Origin: Wuchereria bancrofti
Taxonomy: Eukaryota > Nematoda > Chromadorea > Rhabditida > Onchocercidae
Length of the DNA: 64,000 bases
Direction of reading: 5' to 3'
NCBI GenBank assembly: GCA_005281725.1
Contig: SSBO01000009.1
Location: forward strand, 859,620 to 923,619
Shown here: positions 52,886 through 64,000 of the stretch, piece after piece
Layout: the number at the start of each line of letters is the position of its first letter
How positions within the stretch are numbered: position 1 is the stretch's first letter
Made by a program: the position numbers and the translations under genes
The notes under the pieces: model-generated
Seen by the model: the letters and a program-made list of their open reading frames with translations, nothing else
What the model was told of the DNA's origin: nothing
The model's database searches: none

Positions 52886-53006
52886 TTTACAGTATTTATA
52901 CGTGAATGCTACGAATGCATATTTGTACGTGAATGCTACGAATGCGTATTTATACGTGAATGCTACGAATGCATATTTGCACGTGAATGCTACGAATGCA
53001 TATTTG
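52886..53006. repeat. 27-bp minisatellite (truncated array)
   Basis: About four and a half units of tacgtgaatgctacgaatgc + atatttg, ending exactly at the N. Same unit as the long array 54552-54995. Confidence 0.85.
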
Positions 53007-53007
53007 N
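53007..53007. other. Assembly gap, single N
   Basis: One N at the junction of the two 1.67-kb copies, inside a 27-bp array on its left and at the duplicate's start (acaaaaaaggaaa) on its right. Confidence 0.95.
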
Positions 53008-53089
53008 ACAAAAAAGGAAAAAAAAAGAAAAAGAAGAAATTGTTATCAGTGATAAACAGTTTAATTAATAAATTATTGTGTTGAAATTA

Positions 53090-56000
53090 TCAATCTTCCA
53101 TATTTTCCATTAAAAAATGCATTTCAACTTTAAATTCATGCAATGTTAAACCAGTGGAATCACAATTATCAGTACAACAACAAACAATTCTTTCCTTATC
53201 ACTATCACTTGTTGCGCTTAACTCTGATACAATGCCGCATTCTTCATAGAATAATTTTTCAGCACAGACTAAATCATAATCTAAAATAAAATTAAATTTT
53301 ACAAAAAAAGAAAAGAGAAAAATTATTTCATAAAAATTAAAATAAAAAATAGTTCAAATCAAATAGCAATAATTAAGTTTTGATATTTTTTGCCGCATTA
53401 AATTTTAGATATAATAAATGTAATCAAATTTAATAGAGAAATAAAATACATTCACGAATGTTATTTCACAAATTATTTGAATTATTTAATTTTTTAATGA
53501 ATATTTGTTAAAATCAAAATTAGAAACAAATAATTAGTTTTTAAGAAGTCAAAATCAAAATAAACAATTAATTTTTATTATACTAACAATTTAAATTAAT
53601 CAAATAATGATGAATATGAATCATTTTTTTTTTCTTGTTTCTTAAATTTTGCTTTTTATGAAGAAATTATAATTCAAGCAAATATTCCTCAATGAAATAT
53701 TTCTTTTTTTTTTAAAAAAAAAGTAAAACTCAACGAACTTTTTAATTAAATTTATCAATTATTTTGAAAATTATACTGCAAAAAAATTTTGTAGTAATAT
53801 AAAATATTAATTATAAAAGATGGATGCTTAAAAATTATAATTGAATTATTCTTTTGTAAGAAAAAAAAAAGAAATGAAATGATAATTGAATGTTTACTTT
53901 CTTCCTCATCAAACTTTGGCATTTTCTTTACGCATGCGCTTGTTATTTCGGCTTCTTTTTGTTCACCTAAAAATTGTAAAATTTTAAACTTTAAATTTAA
54001 TTAATTAATAAAAGAAATAATATGAATGCTATAATAAACAATATTTGTTATTTATTTACTTTTTTTTCGTAAAAAAATATTTGCTAACTTGTAAATTTTA
54101 AGGCATCAAAGAAGAAAGATATTATTTTAATTAAATTAATAGCACAAATTAAGAGGAATGTTCTTTTTATATATTGTTGAAATATTTGAAAAAAAATTTA
54201 TCAAAATTTTGATGCCTTTTTTTTCCTAATCAAAGTTTTTTTTTTTTTTGATAAAATTTGACAACTAACAATTAACAATGATAGTACTAAAAATGCTTTC
54301 ACTATGACACCATTTTGGTTCTTTTGACGCTGAATACGCTAGCAATTCATTTGGAAACGTTTTTCTAGTCTTGAAAATAAAACAAAAATATTATTAACAA
54401 ATAAAAATGATTATTGTTTTTAACTCTAAATCACGTATAAATAAATGTACGTGACTTAGAGTTAACGCAAAAATTAAATATGCAAATCAAATAAATAAAA
54501 ATAAATATACAAAAAACACGTGTAAATATACAAAAATTAAAATGTATACGTGATTTACAGTATTTATACGTGAATGCTACGAATGCATATTTGTACGTGA
54601 ATGCTACGAATGCGTATTTATACGTGAATGCTACGAATGCATATTTATACGTGAATACTACGAGTGTATGCATATTTGCACGTGAATGCTACGAATGCAT
54701 ATTTGTACGTGAATGCTACGAATGCATATTTGTACGTGAATGCTACGAATGCATATTTGTACGTGAATGCTACGAATGCATATTTGCACGTGAATGCTAC
54801 GAATGCATATTTGTACGTGAATGCTACGAATGCATATTTGCACGTGAATGCTACGAATGCATATTTGTACGTGAATGCTACGAATGCATATTTGCACGTG
54901 AATGCTACGAATGCATATTTGCACGTGAATGTTACAAATGCATATTTATACGTGAATACTACGAGTGTTTGTACATATTTGTACGTGAATGCTACGAATG
55001 GTTTAATAGTGGCAAAAAGTAATTAATTACTTCTTATATAACTAATTACTTATAATAATGGAATTTTTAATTAATGATAATATTATCAGAAATGATTCAA
55101 TATTGACATATAAATTCATCAAAAAAAAATTTTTTAATTTCTGTAATATTTGAAATTTATAATTGACAGAATAATTTATTATAAATGTGAAAGAAAAAAA
55201 AAAAGGATTAAAATGTTTACTTTTGATAAATTAATTTCATGAATGGCAAATTGTAAAGCTTTGCTTTTCTCATAAGAATTTAAATTGCACGGCTTACGAT
55301 TGTTATAATCATTACGACAAATGCACATAATCATTTCACCTGTCACCAAATTCATGCATAACTGTGTACTCTCACCTGATCTACAAATTATATTTTAGTT
55401 TTAATTTCATAAAATAATCAAAAATTGAAGTGGAATACAATTAGTATAATCATTAATTAATTAATTAATTGAAATCAATTCGAAAAGAGATTAATAAAAA
55501 TTGTTACTTCAATTTGATTTTATATAGTTTAATTTTATTTTTAGTCAACAAAATAAACTTTCCAAACTATATTTTAGTTGAAATTTAGTAAAATAATCAA
55601 AAATTGAAATAAAACTTGAATAATATAAGAATTCATTAATTAATTAATTAATTGAAATCAATTCTAGAAATGATTAATTGAGATTAATATTTCAATTTAG
55701 TTTTATATATTTTAATTTTGTTTATAATTAACAAAATAAACTTTCCAAATTATCCATCTCATACAATTGTTGCTAATTAAAGTTTTAACATTTAGAAAAT
55801 ATAAAAAATTTTTGGGTATATATTATATATGAGAATTGATTTATCAATGAATGATTAAGTGATTATCATAAAAGAAAAAAGCAATTGAAATTATCAAAGT
55901 GATAATATATTTAAATAATTGAAATTATTTTAAAAAAAAAAAAAAAAGAAAATTTATGATAAACGAAAATGTAAACTTACAATGCATACATTGTAAATGG

Positions 56001-59000
56001 AATCATTGCTAATTTAAATTTTGCTTTATTAATAAAACTTCTACGAACAATAGTTCCACTAAATTCGTAATATAAATCTACAAAAAAATGTATGAAAATA
56101 TTTTTCATTACAAAAAATTTCTCATTTGAAAAAAAAATTTAATTTAAATTTATGAAAATTTCAAAATAAAAGTGAAAGATTATATTACAATTAATAGTAT
56201 ATTAATTCTAGAATATACTATTGGTAATTTTTAAATGTATAACTCAATTTTTTAATTGTAAAACAGTTTGACAGTCTTTTATTTTTGAATTATATGCTAA
56301 TTTAAAATAATCAAAAATAAAAAGCACATTCTTATCATCTCCTTTTGTTATCATTATCACTGCTATTATCATCATTATCACATATTTTCTTTCTTGCAAA
56401 TTTCAAATGATAAAAGATATATCATATTTTAATATCGCTTATTGATTAACTTTAAATTTTCATAAACTTTTAAATGTTTCGTTGAGAAATTATAAAAACG
56501 AAAATCACAAATAGCTTTGAGAAGATAAAATAATTTTTTAAAATTTATCAATGCAAATTGAAAATTTAGAAAAAGTATAAGAAAAGCAACAAACTATTGC
56601 CAATTGCTTTAAAATCCAATATTGTCGCACAATATGATGACACATCGTTTACTTTAACTTTTATTTTATGATTAAACATTACTGAATGTTTACCTCTGTA
56701 TTCTGCACAATAATATTTTCTATTCTGAAATCAAATTGTTGAAATTTAATGAAAACATTGATGAATAATTAGTTAATTCATCCAAATACAAAATTTTTAA
56801 TAATTATAAAATGCTGAAATATTGCCCAAGTAAATAGTTTATACATTTTTTTTAAAAGTTTATAATTTTTCTTTAATACTTATAAAATATTGAAATATTG
56901 CCCAGCTAAACAGTTTGTACATATTTTTTAAAAGTTTATAATTTTTCTTTAATAATTATAAAATGTTGAAATATTGCCCAGCTAAACAGTTTATGCATTT
57001 TTTTTAAAAGTTTGTAATTTTTCTTTAATACTTATAAAATATTGAAATATTGCCCAGGTAAACAGTTTATACATATTTTTTAAAAGTTTATAATTCTTCT
57101 TTAATATTTATAAAATGTTGAAATATTGCACATATAAATAATTTATATATTTTTTTTAATAGTTTATAATTTTTTTAATAGTTATAAAATGTTGAAATAT
57201 TGCCCAGGTAAATAGTTTACATATTTTTTAAAAGTTTATAATTTTTCTTTAATACTTATAAAATGTTGAAATATTGCACAGGTAAATAGTTTACATATTT
57301 TTTAAAAGTTTATAATTTTTCTCTAATAATTATAAAATACTGAAATATTGACCAAATAAATAGTTTATATATTTTTTTTAATAGTTTATAATTTTTTTTA
57401 ATAGTTATAAAATGCTGAAATATTGCACAGGTAAATCGTTTACCTGGAAATTTTATTTATAGGATGAAAAATTTATACATAAATTAGTTAAGATGAAATT
57501 TTTCAAATTATAAACTAATCTAAGCCAAATAGCAGTTCATTGGCTAATTATATAACATTTAGGCTTGATAAAATGCTAATGTAATCATATACATATTTCT
57601 AAATTTAATTTTTTTTATCCTTAAATTCAATTTTTTTTCTTTTTTTGACAGCTTAATTTCTTTATTTGTTTTCTAAGAAAAAAAAACTCATTAAGTTAAT
57701 GAATTAAATTTTGTTTAAGATATTAATTTTGATGTGACCAATCAAATTGTTCATGTCATCACTGATAATAGAATTGATTGATGAATCAATGGCTTCTTTT
57801 TTTTTCTTTTTTTTTCTTAGAATTAATTTCACATTAACAAAAATAATTAAGCTGTTTTCTCCATTTGTTAAATTTCAGTTGTTAATTCAATTTTCTCTTT
57901 TCTTTTTTTAAATTTCAATTGTTATTCAATAAATAAATTATCACTTATATTTACAAGTAATTTCATTTTTTTGCTCATTTATTTATTTATTTTTTCTTAT
58001 TTATTTGATTTCTTTTTTTTTTTTTTTGGTGGAATTCAATCATTCTTAAAATTAATTCCATTTTTTTTTTTGCATATATTACAAAATTACTATTTCATAT
58101 ATAACTAATTGTGATATTACTGCAAAAATATCAATTAAAAGTATCATAAGACTAAGATATTAAAAGTTTAAGCATAGTTATTAAAAAGTTTAAATTATTT
58201 TAACTTCCATTTGAAACTAATTGAATTATAAATTATTGAATAATAATGTCTTAAAACCAATAGTTAAACAATTTTTTCCAAATTTATAAATAAATAATTG
58301 TAAAATGATTATGCATGCATCTGCATGTTAATATTGCATGCATAATATTTTATGTTGACTGATATGCATGCATTATAAATTTGCATCAAATTTGCATAAA
58401 CGAAATGAAATGAAATAATTGAGAGAAATTAGTTTGTTTATTGGAAAAAAAAAAACTTATTGAAAAGCGAAGTTTATTTCAAAATTACTTCATTTTCACT
58501 TTTTTTAATTTTATTTTACTAAATTTTATTAAATTTATTTATTATCAAATTTAATTTCTTTTTTCAAATTCAAATTTGTTTCATCTTGATTTTTTTTAAA
58601 ATTACCAAAAATAAAGTAAAAGAATTGAGCGTCTTTTTTTATTTTTTAGATTTAAGGAAAAAAAAAAGAAATATTTTACTGAATTTTGAGCTTTTTCAGC
58701 GATAGTTTCCATCAAAATACTATCACAAGGTATTTCACCGGGCGCTGTTTGACAACGACATGCAAATAATCTCATTGGCATATATTTCGTCTCGAAATAT
58801 TTCAATAATTTAGTTGATTTATAGCAATAACGAGTTTGAAGATAATCATATTTCAACTGCAAAAAAAAAAAGAAAACAAAAACATAAAAGCGCAAATTTA
58901 CTTTATTAACATAAATGACTTAAAGTTATTGTTTTGAGTTTGTGATTGAAAAAGACAAAATGTTATAAATATAATCAGCTAAACTTTTCATATCATATAT

Positions 59001-62000
59001 CACTGATAAATTTGCTTCTTTAATTTACGTAACTGATAAGAATAAGTGTTAAAAGTTACATCAACATCAAGGTAATCACATTTATTTGGTTCTAATAATG
59101 CATATGAAAAATCAATTGGTTGAATAGCAGAACCTAAAAAAAAGGTTAATTGATAGTGTCACATTAATATTTATTAATTGTTAATGATCAGTTAAAACAA
59201 TAAGTGAATAAATTTAACAATACTAAGTGTTAAAGTAAAATATTGAACTAATAATAGAGTAAAACCATAAGTGAACAAATTTAACAATGCTAAATGTTAC
59301 AATAAAATACCAGGTTAATAAGCCAGTAAAGCAATAAGTGAATTTAGCTTTACTGAATGTTATGACGAAATGCCAAGCTAATAAGCCAGTAAAACAATAG
59401 GCGAGTAAATTTAACAATGCTAAATGTTATAATAAAATGCCAAGCTAATAAGCCAGTAAAAAAATAAGTGAGTAAATTAAACAATGCTAAATGTTATAAT
59501 AAAATGCCAAGCTAATAAACCAGTAAGAAAATAAGTGAATAAATTTAACAATGCTAAATGTTATAATAAAATGCCAAGCTAATAAACCAGCAAAAAAATA
59601 AGTGAATAAATTTAACAATGCTAAATGTTATAATAAAATGTCAAGCTAATAAGCCAGTAAACAATAAGTGAATAAATGTAACAATGCTAAATGTTATAAT
59701 AAAATGCCAAGCTAATAAAACAATAACTGAATAAACTTAAAAATATTGAATTTTATAATAAAATACCAGTTAATAAGCTAGTAAAACAATAAGTGAATAA
59801 ATGTAACAATGCTAAATGTTAGCGTAAAATACCGGGCAAAAAGAAAATAACAGAATTTCGTCTCTCAAACTGATAATTCATATCATAAAGAGCATTTCCG
59901 GAAATGAAATGTAATAAACATGAATGATTAGCATCCGGTTGAGTCGGATAAAAATAATCATGGAGAAAGTATTGATATTCATTATTAAATTTGCATAAAT
60001 TAGGAATTGATTTTGTAGTTGTACGTTTTATAATATCAACCTGAAAGAAGAGCAAAATGAAAATACTTAATAAAATTTCATAAAAAAGAAAAACCAAGAA
60101 AAAAAAATTTATTTTAAAATTATCAATTCTATTAAAAATCAAAATTTTATCATTGGATATTTATTTAGAAAATTGGAAATGAATTAAAATAATTAATTTT
60201 TTCTCTTTTTATTTCAAATCAAAGATGTAATTTTTTTTTTTTGAATTAAAAAATTAAAAATATTATTTTGAATTTTACAAATTGAAAAACTTTGATTTTA
60301 AAATTTTTGATTTTAACTTTTATTTCTTACTGCTTGCACGATTGCATTGCAAAATATAAAAAGATTTGATAAGGAAATTAATGATAATGAAATTAATAAA
60401 AATTTAAACAAACATTGTAATTACAAAATGATCGATGATTACAACAGCACATGATATGATGGTGCGCAAATGTCCTGCTACTAGTAAATGGACATTGCGC
60501 ATCTAGCGCTAAAAATGTTACTAAATTAATTTTAATCTTAAATGAATAATTTTTCAAAATTTTAGCAAAATGAAAACTATCAGTTCAAAAAAAAAAACTG
60601 ACAACATTTTGAAAAGTTTATTCTATAATAATACTTTTTAAAATAATAATTTGTTTTTCGTTTTTTTTTAGATATTTCATAAGCGCAAAATGTAACAAAT
60701 TATATGATGCAATTATTTTAATTTCAAAATTATTTTCAAGAAAAAAATTATTGAAAATTTGTTATTTAAAATTCGAAATTATTTAAAAATTTAAAAATGG
60801 AATGAAAAATTATTTGAAAAATGATAACAAACGCAAAAGTTGTGCGCAATGAAATCGCAAAATGTCATTTGCTCGAGCATCCCAATTACTTAAATTAATA
60901 CATTGAAATGAATTTGTGATGATATTTACACGTTGTTCAATTAATTCTTTATAATAATTAATTTGTTCCATATTATTTAACAGCGGTAAATTAGGCTAAA
61001 AATTAAACAAAGAATTTAAAAAAATAAAAAACTGAATAAATTTTGAGAGGGAAAAACTAAATTATTAGTTTCAATAAAATTAAAAGAAATAAAATTATCT
61101 AATAATAATAATAAATTTAAAATGAATTACTTAATATATGTATATATAATTTCTTTTTCTAACAACAATTTTAATCAAATAAATAAATATTTTAATTCAT
61201 ACATAAATTTAAAATGAATTTAGATAAGTGAAAATGTTAAATATAAATGAATTGAACAAATGAAATATTTCTAATTTTTATGTGTTATTTTTTCCGATTC
61301 ATTTATTATATAATTTTACTGTTAAAATTAATTAATTAATTTATTAATTGAATATTCTAAAAAAAGGAAAAGAAATTGATAGAAATATTATCATTGCAAA
61401 TTATACCAAAGTTGATTGTTGTTTTTGTGATAATTCATTGATATCCGAAATAGTTATCTGTTCAGTAGCATTCGCTACTTTCTGATATGATAAGATCAGT
61501 TGTTTCATTATAAAATAACTGTTGAAAAGTACATTTATTTGTTTATCACCATTAAAATTTAGATGAAGTTCACAAAACTGTAAACAAATTATATTAATTA
61601 CATTCATTTATATTATCAAATATGGAATTAAAATTTAGAAAAAAAAGTAACAAATTTCTTTGGAAATAACAAATTTAAAATGAATTTAATAAAATTTCAA
61701 TTAAAACAATTCAGTAAAAATCATTTGTAGCAGTAATAAATTTAAAATGAATTTTGACAAAATTTAAGTAAACAATATTTTTATTTGCTTTTTTTTTTGG
61801 TTCCTATATTTTGAATCAATGAAAAATTGAATATTTTATTTGTTTTTAAAACATTAACAGGGAAATGATAAAACAATAAACAATAAGCAATGTCTTTTTT
61901 TTTCCTTTTCATTCCTATAATATCTAATTAAATTACAATTTTTTCCATTTCATTTATTAGATCGTCCACATTGCCTTTAAATTCTATTCCATCATTGCTA

Positions 62001-63462
62001 TAAATGACCTTTGAACTATTACTTATACTAGTTTCATCAACCATACAAGTCATTCTATTTTGATGTAATTCATCAACAGTTGGACCAGTTTTTATTGCAT
62101 TTCTTATTCGTTCTGCAATATAATATTTAATTAATAAACATTTTAAAAAAAAAGGACAAAACATTTAATTAAAACATACTACACGTGTATTACGTGATGA
62201 CTACGTCAAATTATGAAAATTTCACAGTAAAATTTTTACAATACACTTTCTTCCAAACCTCTTTTTAGTCACTTATACTAGTGTAATTAATTACAAAGCA
62301 TTAATTCAATCAAAACATATTGTACGTGTATTACGTGATGACTACGTCAAATTATGAAAATTTCATAGTAAAATTTTTGTAATATACTTTCTTCTAAACC
62401 TCTTTTTAGTCACTTACAATAATGTAATTAATTACAAAGTATTAATTTGAAAATAATTTAATAACCTTGACAACGTGAAATTTTGTCACCGTAGCAACAA
62501 CATTCATAACCGTAATGTTTCGTCAATAACACGTATACAACACATACGCTGTAGGACTGAAACGTGAAATACGTGAATATTACATATGCATAATTCTTTC
62601 AAATAGTTTTTTAAAACTAACTGTTAATGCATATGTATTTCGACAATGATTCTTTTTGTATTTGTTAGCTATAGCGGACGTATATTGACCCATATACGTA
62701 ACGTCTTTTTGACGTGGTGGTGCAATAGCACGTAACAATAAACCTTCCCAATTTAATCTATCAAATGCACCCACGAAACCAACACGATTTCCAAGTAATA
62801 CAGGCATCTGAAGTAATAAATCTAAATAAGCAAAATTAACATTCAAAAAAAAAAGAATGAAATCATTAATGCATTAATTAAATTTTTAAATTAAAATTTC
62901 ATTTTTCAAATTTATTCGTTAAATTTGCAACAATATATTTGACAAATCATTATCATTTATCTTTTGAATTATTGTTTGATTACATTATAAATTTTAATGA
63001 TAAACAAAACAAAAAGTTTTTTAAGATAATATCATTAAATAAATATCTTCCATCAATACATTTAAACATTCTATTTAATATTTTTACATATTTCAATAAT
63101 TAATCTTAACAATATTATTTTTCAAATTTCGATTATGTAAATATTGAAAGAAAAAAGTATATTAGAAAAGAAAAGAAATGAATTAAACGTGTTAACACGT
63201 AAAAAAAAATGATACGTACAAGATGATACGTTGACGATTCACACGCCGGAATTATATCAACATTTTGTTTAGCTGTTAAATAGTGCGTTTCAATAAATGA
63301 ATTCATTTTTTTTCGAAATAATAATACATCATTTCGTTTAAGACCAAATTTTGATAAAGTTACAATTTGAATTTTTAATTTAATAATCCAATTAATAGCA
63401 TTTAGCGCTTGGCATAACTTACAACAACCAATAAACATATCTTTGTATGTATTATTTTTTGT
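53090..63462 (-). CDS. Cysteine-rich multi-module protein, unrecognised (5' end outside window)
   Basis: Minus-strand exons: 63462-63220, 62807-62622, 62556-62466, 62112-61937, 61577-61407, 60995-60930, 60040-59833, 59133-~59029, 58856-58680, 56724-56694, 56077-55981, 55380-55221, 54369-54303, 53966-53898, 53280-53090 (stop). At least ~520 aa; the start lies beyond 64000. Not recognised. Cysteines fall in repeated patterns: FIGCCKLCQ; HCRNTYALT...YECCCYGDKISRC; RYCYKS...FACRCQTAPGEIPC; YYCAEY...LCMNLVTGEMIMCICRN...KPC; WCHSE...CAEKLFYEECG...CCCTDNC. The CxC-x(6-8)-PC and CCCxxxxC endings recall nematode extracellular Ly6/ET-type modules, so a secreted or surface protein is inferred. A charged helical part (ELSQKQQ..., NNMEQINYYKELIEQR) separates modules. 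The junction 59029/58856 does not join in phase; a GAT|GTAACT donor at ~59056 or a missed exon would solve it. Exon 56724-56694 is a 31-nt microexon. Confidence 0.7.
54552..54995. repeat. 27-bp minisatellite, ~16 units, open in several frames
   Basis: Unit tacgtgaatgctacgaatgc + atatttg, with variants (gcgtatttata, atacgtgaatactacgagtg). Because 27 is a multiple of three, frames stay open on both strands and give 9-residue peptide repeats (NATNAYLYV and ECYECIFVR on plus). It lies in the intron between exons 55380-55221 and 54369-54303 of the cysteine-rich gene, so coding is unlikely. Contains ATGCAT and ACGT palindromes in every unit. Confidence 0.9.
56785..57445. repeat. Intronic tandem repeat, ~85 bp x 8
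   Basis: Units share 'ataaaatgttgaaatattgc' + 'ccaggtaaatagtttataca' + poly-T + 'aaaagtttataatttttctt'. In the intron between the microexon 56724-56694 and exon 58856-58680 of the cysteine-rich gene. Confidence 0.85.
57446..58679. other. Remainder of the cysteine-rich gene intron
   Basis: AT-rich intron sequence with poly-T runs and three ATGCATGCAT palindromes (58311, 58335, about 58373). No exon seen on either strand. Confidence 0.6.
59225..59830. repeat. Intronic tandem repeat, ~65 bp x 9
   Basis: Units like 'gtgaataaatttaacaatgc' + 'taaatgttataataaaatgc' + 'caagctaataagccagtaaa' + acaataa. The array abuts the 5' splice site of exon 60040-59833 (gtattttacg), so the donor-proximal intron is itself part of the last unit. 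Confidence 0.85.
60464..60500. repeat. Hairpin-forming inverted repeat
   Basis: GCGCAAATGTCC, a 14-base loop, then GGACATTGCGC: 11 paired bases with one bulged A. Located in the intron between exons 60995-60930 and 60040-59833 of the cysteine-rich gene, in a locally GC-richer patch that continues with atctagcgct. Confidence 0.7.
62165..62452. repeat. Direct duplication, ~141 bp x 2, with ACGTGTATTACGTGATGACTACGTC
   Basis: Copies start at about 62167 and 62308 and share cgtgtattacgtgatgacta, cctctttttagtcactta and gtaattaattacaaag. The two differ at several positions. In the intron between exons 62556-62466 and 62112-61937 of the cysteine-rich gene. Confidence 0.8.
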
Positions 63463-63860
63463 CTAAAATAAAATGCACCACCTTTCTTTCTTTTTTTTTC
63501 ATTTCCAAATTTTTATAAAATGACAGTTTGACATATAAAATTCGAAAAAAAAAAAAATGTTCATTTTAGCCATAGAAACAATAACATTTGCACTTACATT
63601 TATATTTTTAAATAATGATATTAAATTTAACAAAAAAAAAATTTAATCAATTATTGCTAAAATTTTAATCAATAATGTAAAGTTATTGAAAAATGAAATA
63701 AAGAAGATTTAATTACTAGAATTTCAATCAATAATGCAAAATGAAAAAAAAAGAAATTAATTGTTATTATAAGTTATAATTTTTTACAAAATTAATTTAT
63801 TACAATAATTTTATAACAAAATATAAATAATTTATTTATCATATAAACTACTAAAGATTA

Positions 63861-64000
63861 ATCTTTTTTTTTTCAATTACTTTATTTAATTTATGTTAAT
63901 TTTATTAAAATTTACTTTTTTTTCAATTACTTTATTTAATTTATGTTAATTTTATTAAAATTTACTTTTTTTTCAATTACTTTATTTAATTTATGTTAAT
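63861..64000. repeat. 50-bp tandem repeat running off the window
   Basis: Units of exactly 50 bases (tttattaaaatttacttttt + tttcaattactttatttaat + ttatgttaat) at 63901-63950 and 63951-64000, with a partial first unit from about 63861. Continues beyond the window, in the intron upstream of exon 63462-63220. Confidence 0.9.

Larger units (their letters stand above)
51336..53006 (-). repeat. Copy 1 of a 1.67-kb duplication (3' end of the cysteine-rich gene)
   Basis: This stretch and 53008 onward are the same sequence at an offset of 1672 bases, differing by one 4-base indel (aatgattaattattg at 52736 versus aatgattattg) and by the length of the 27-bp array at the right end. Copy 1 carries exons equivalent to 52697-52631, 52294-52227 and 51608-51418. 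Its left flank runs on into the UBASH3-like gene and holds an AATAAA (minus) near 51315; its right end stops at N 53007 inside the array. Confidence 0.9.

Noticed and set aside
54570..55026. Plus- and minus-strand 9-residue repeat 'proteins' of up to 150 codons
   Set aside because: Product of the 27-bp minisatellite with period divisible by three, inside an intron; frames open on both strands alike.

Overview
This is an eukaryotic, very AT-rich window (most non-coding DNA is A/T homopolymer, GA/CT microsatellite or tandem repeat). It looks like a nematode nuclear genome: genes are cut into many small exons, 3' splice sites are mostly TTTTCAG/TTTTTAG directly on the exon, and the recognisable genes are ordinary animal housekeeping and signalling genes. 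The species cannot be told from the sequence; a clade III (spirurid/filarial-like) worm is a guess. No tRNA, rRNA, CRISPR, viral or complete transposon gene was recognised. The assembly is draft: three N gaps are present, and each is flanked by the same sequence on both sides.

Layout. 1-8.8 kb: no gene seen, several tandem repeats. 8.86-25.2 kb, minus strand: an ASPP-family gene (p53/PP1-binding ankyrin-SH3 protein, ape-1 like) with a 5' intron of about 8.9 kb holding two of the assembly gaps. 25.2-30.9 kb: repeat-rich spacer. 30.93-34.75 kb, minus: RNA polymerase I subunit RPA49/POLR1E in 12 exons. 35.94-42.54 kb, plus: a sterol-reductase family membrane protein (DHCR7-like) in 9 exons, divergent from RPA49. 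42.95-44.52 kb, minus: a small single-pass membrane protein with PPxY motifs, convergent with the previous gene and preceded by a four-copy leader repeat carrying a tiny upstream ORF. 47.06-48.39 kb, plus: ribosomal protein L8 (uL2) in 4 coding exons. 48.77-51.08 kb, minus: a two-histidine phosphatase of the UBASH3/TULA type. 51.4-64 kb, minus: a long, unrecognised cysteine-rich gene of at least 14 exons whose 5' end lies beyond the window; its last three exons appear twice, most likely because two overlapping contigs were placed side by side (N at 53007).

Exon models were built by hand from splice sites and reading phase. For RPA49, the DHCR7-like gene, RPL8, the PPxY gene and the ASPP gene all exon phases join and total lengths divide by three, which supports the models. 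Two joins carry a one-base doubt in my reading (near 14784 and 50389), and one junction in the cysteine-rich gene (59029 to 58856) is unresolved. The genes share no pathway: the neighbourhood looks like a normal mixed eukaryotic gene cluster. The items most worth follow-up are the cysteine-rich gene, the degenerate sterol-reductase motif, the repeated uORF leader and the gap-flanking duplications.
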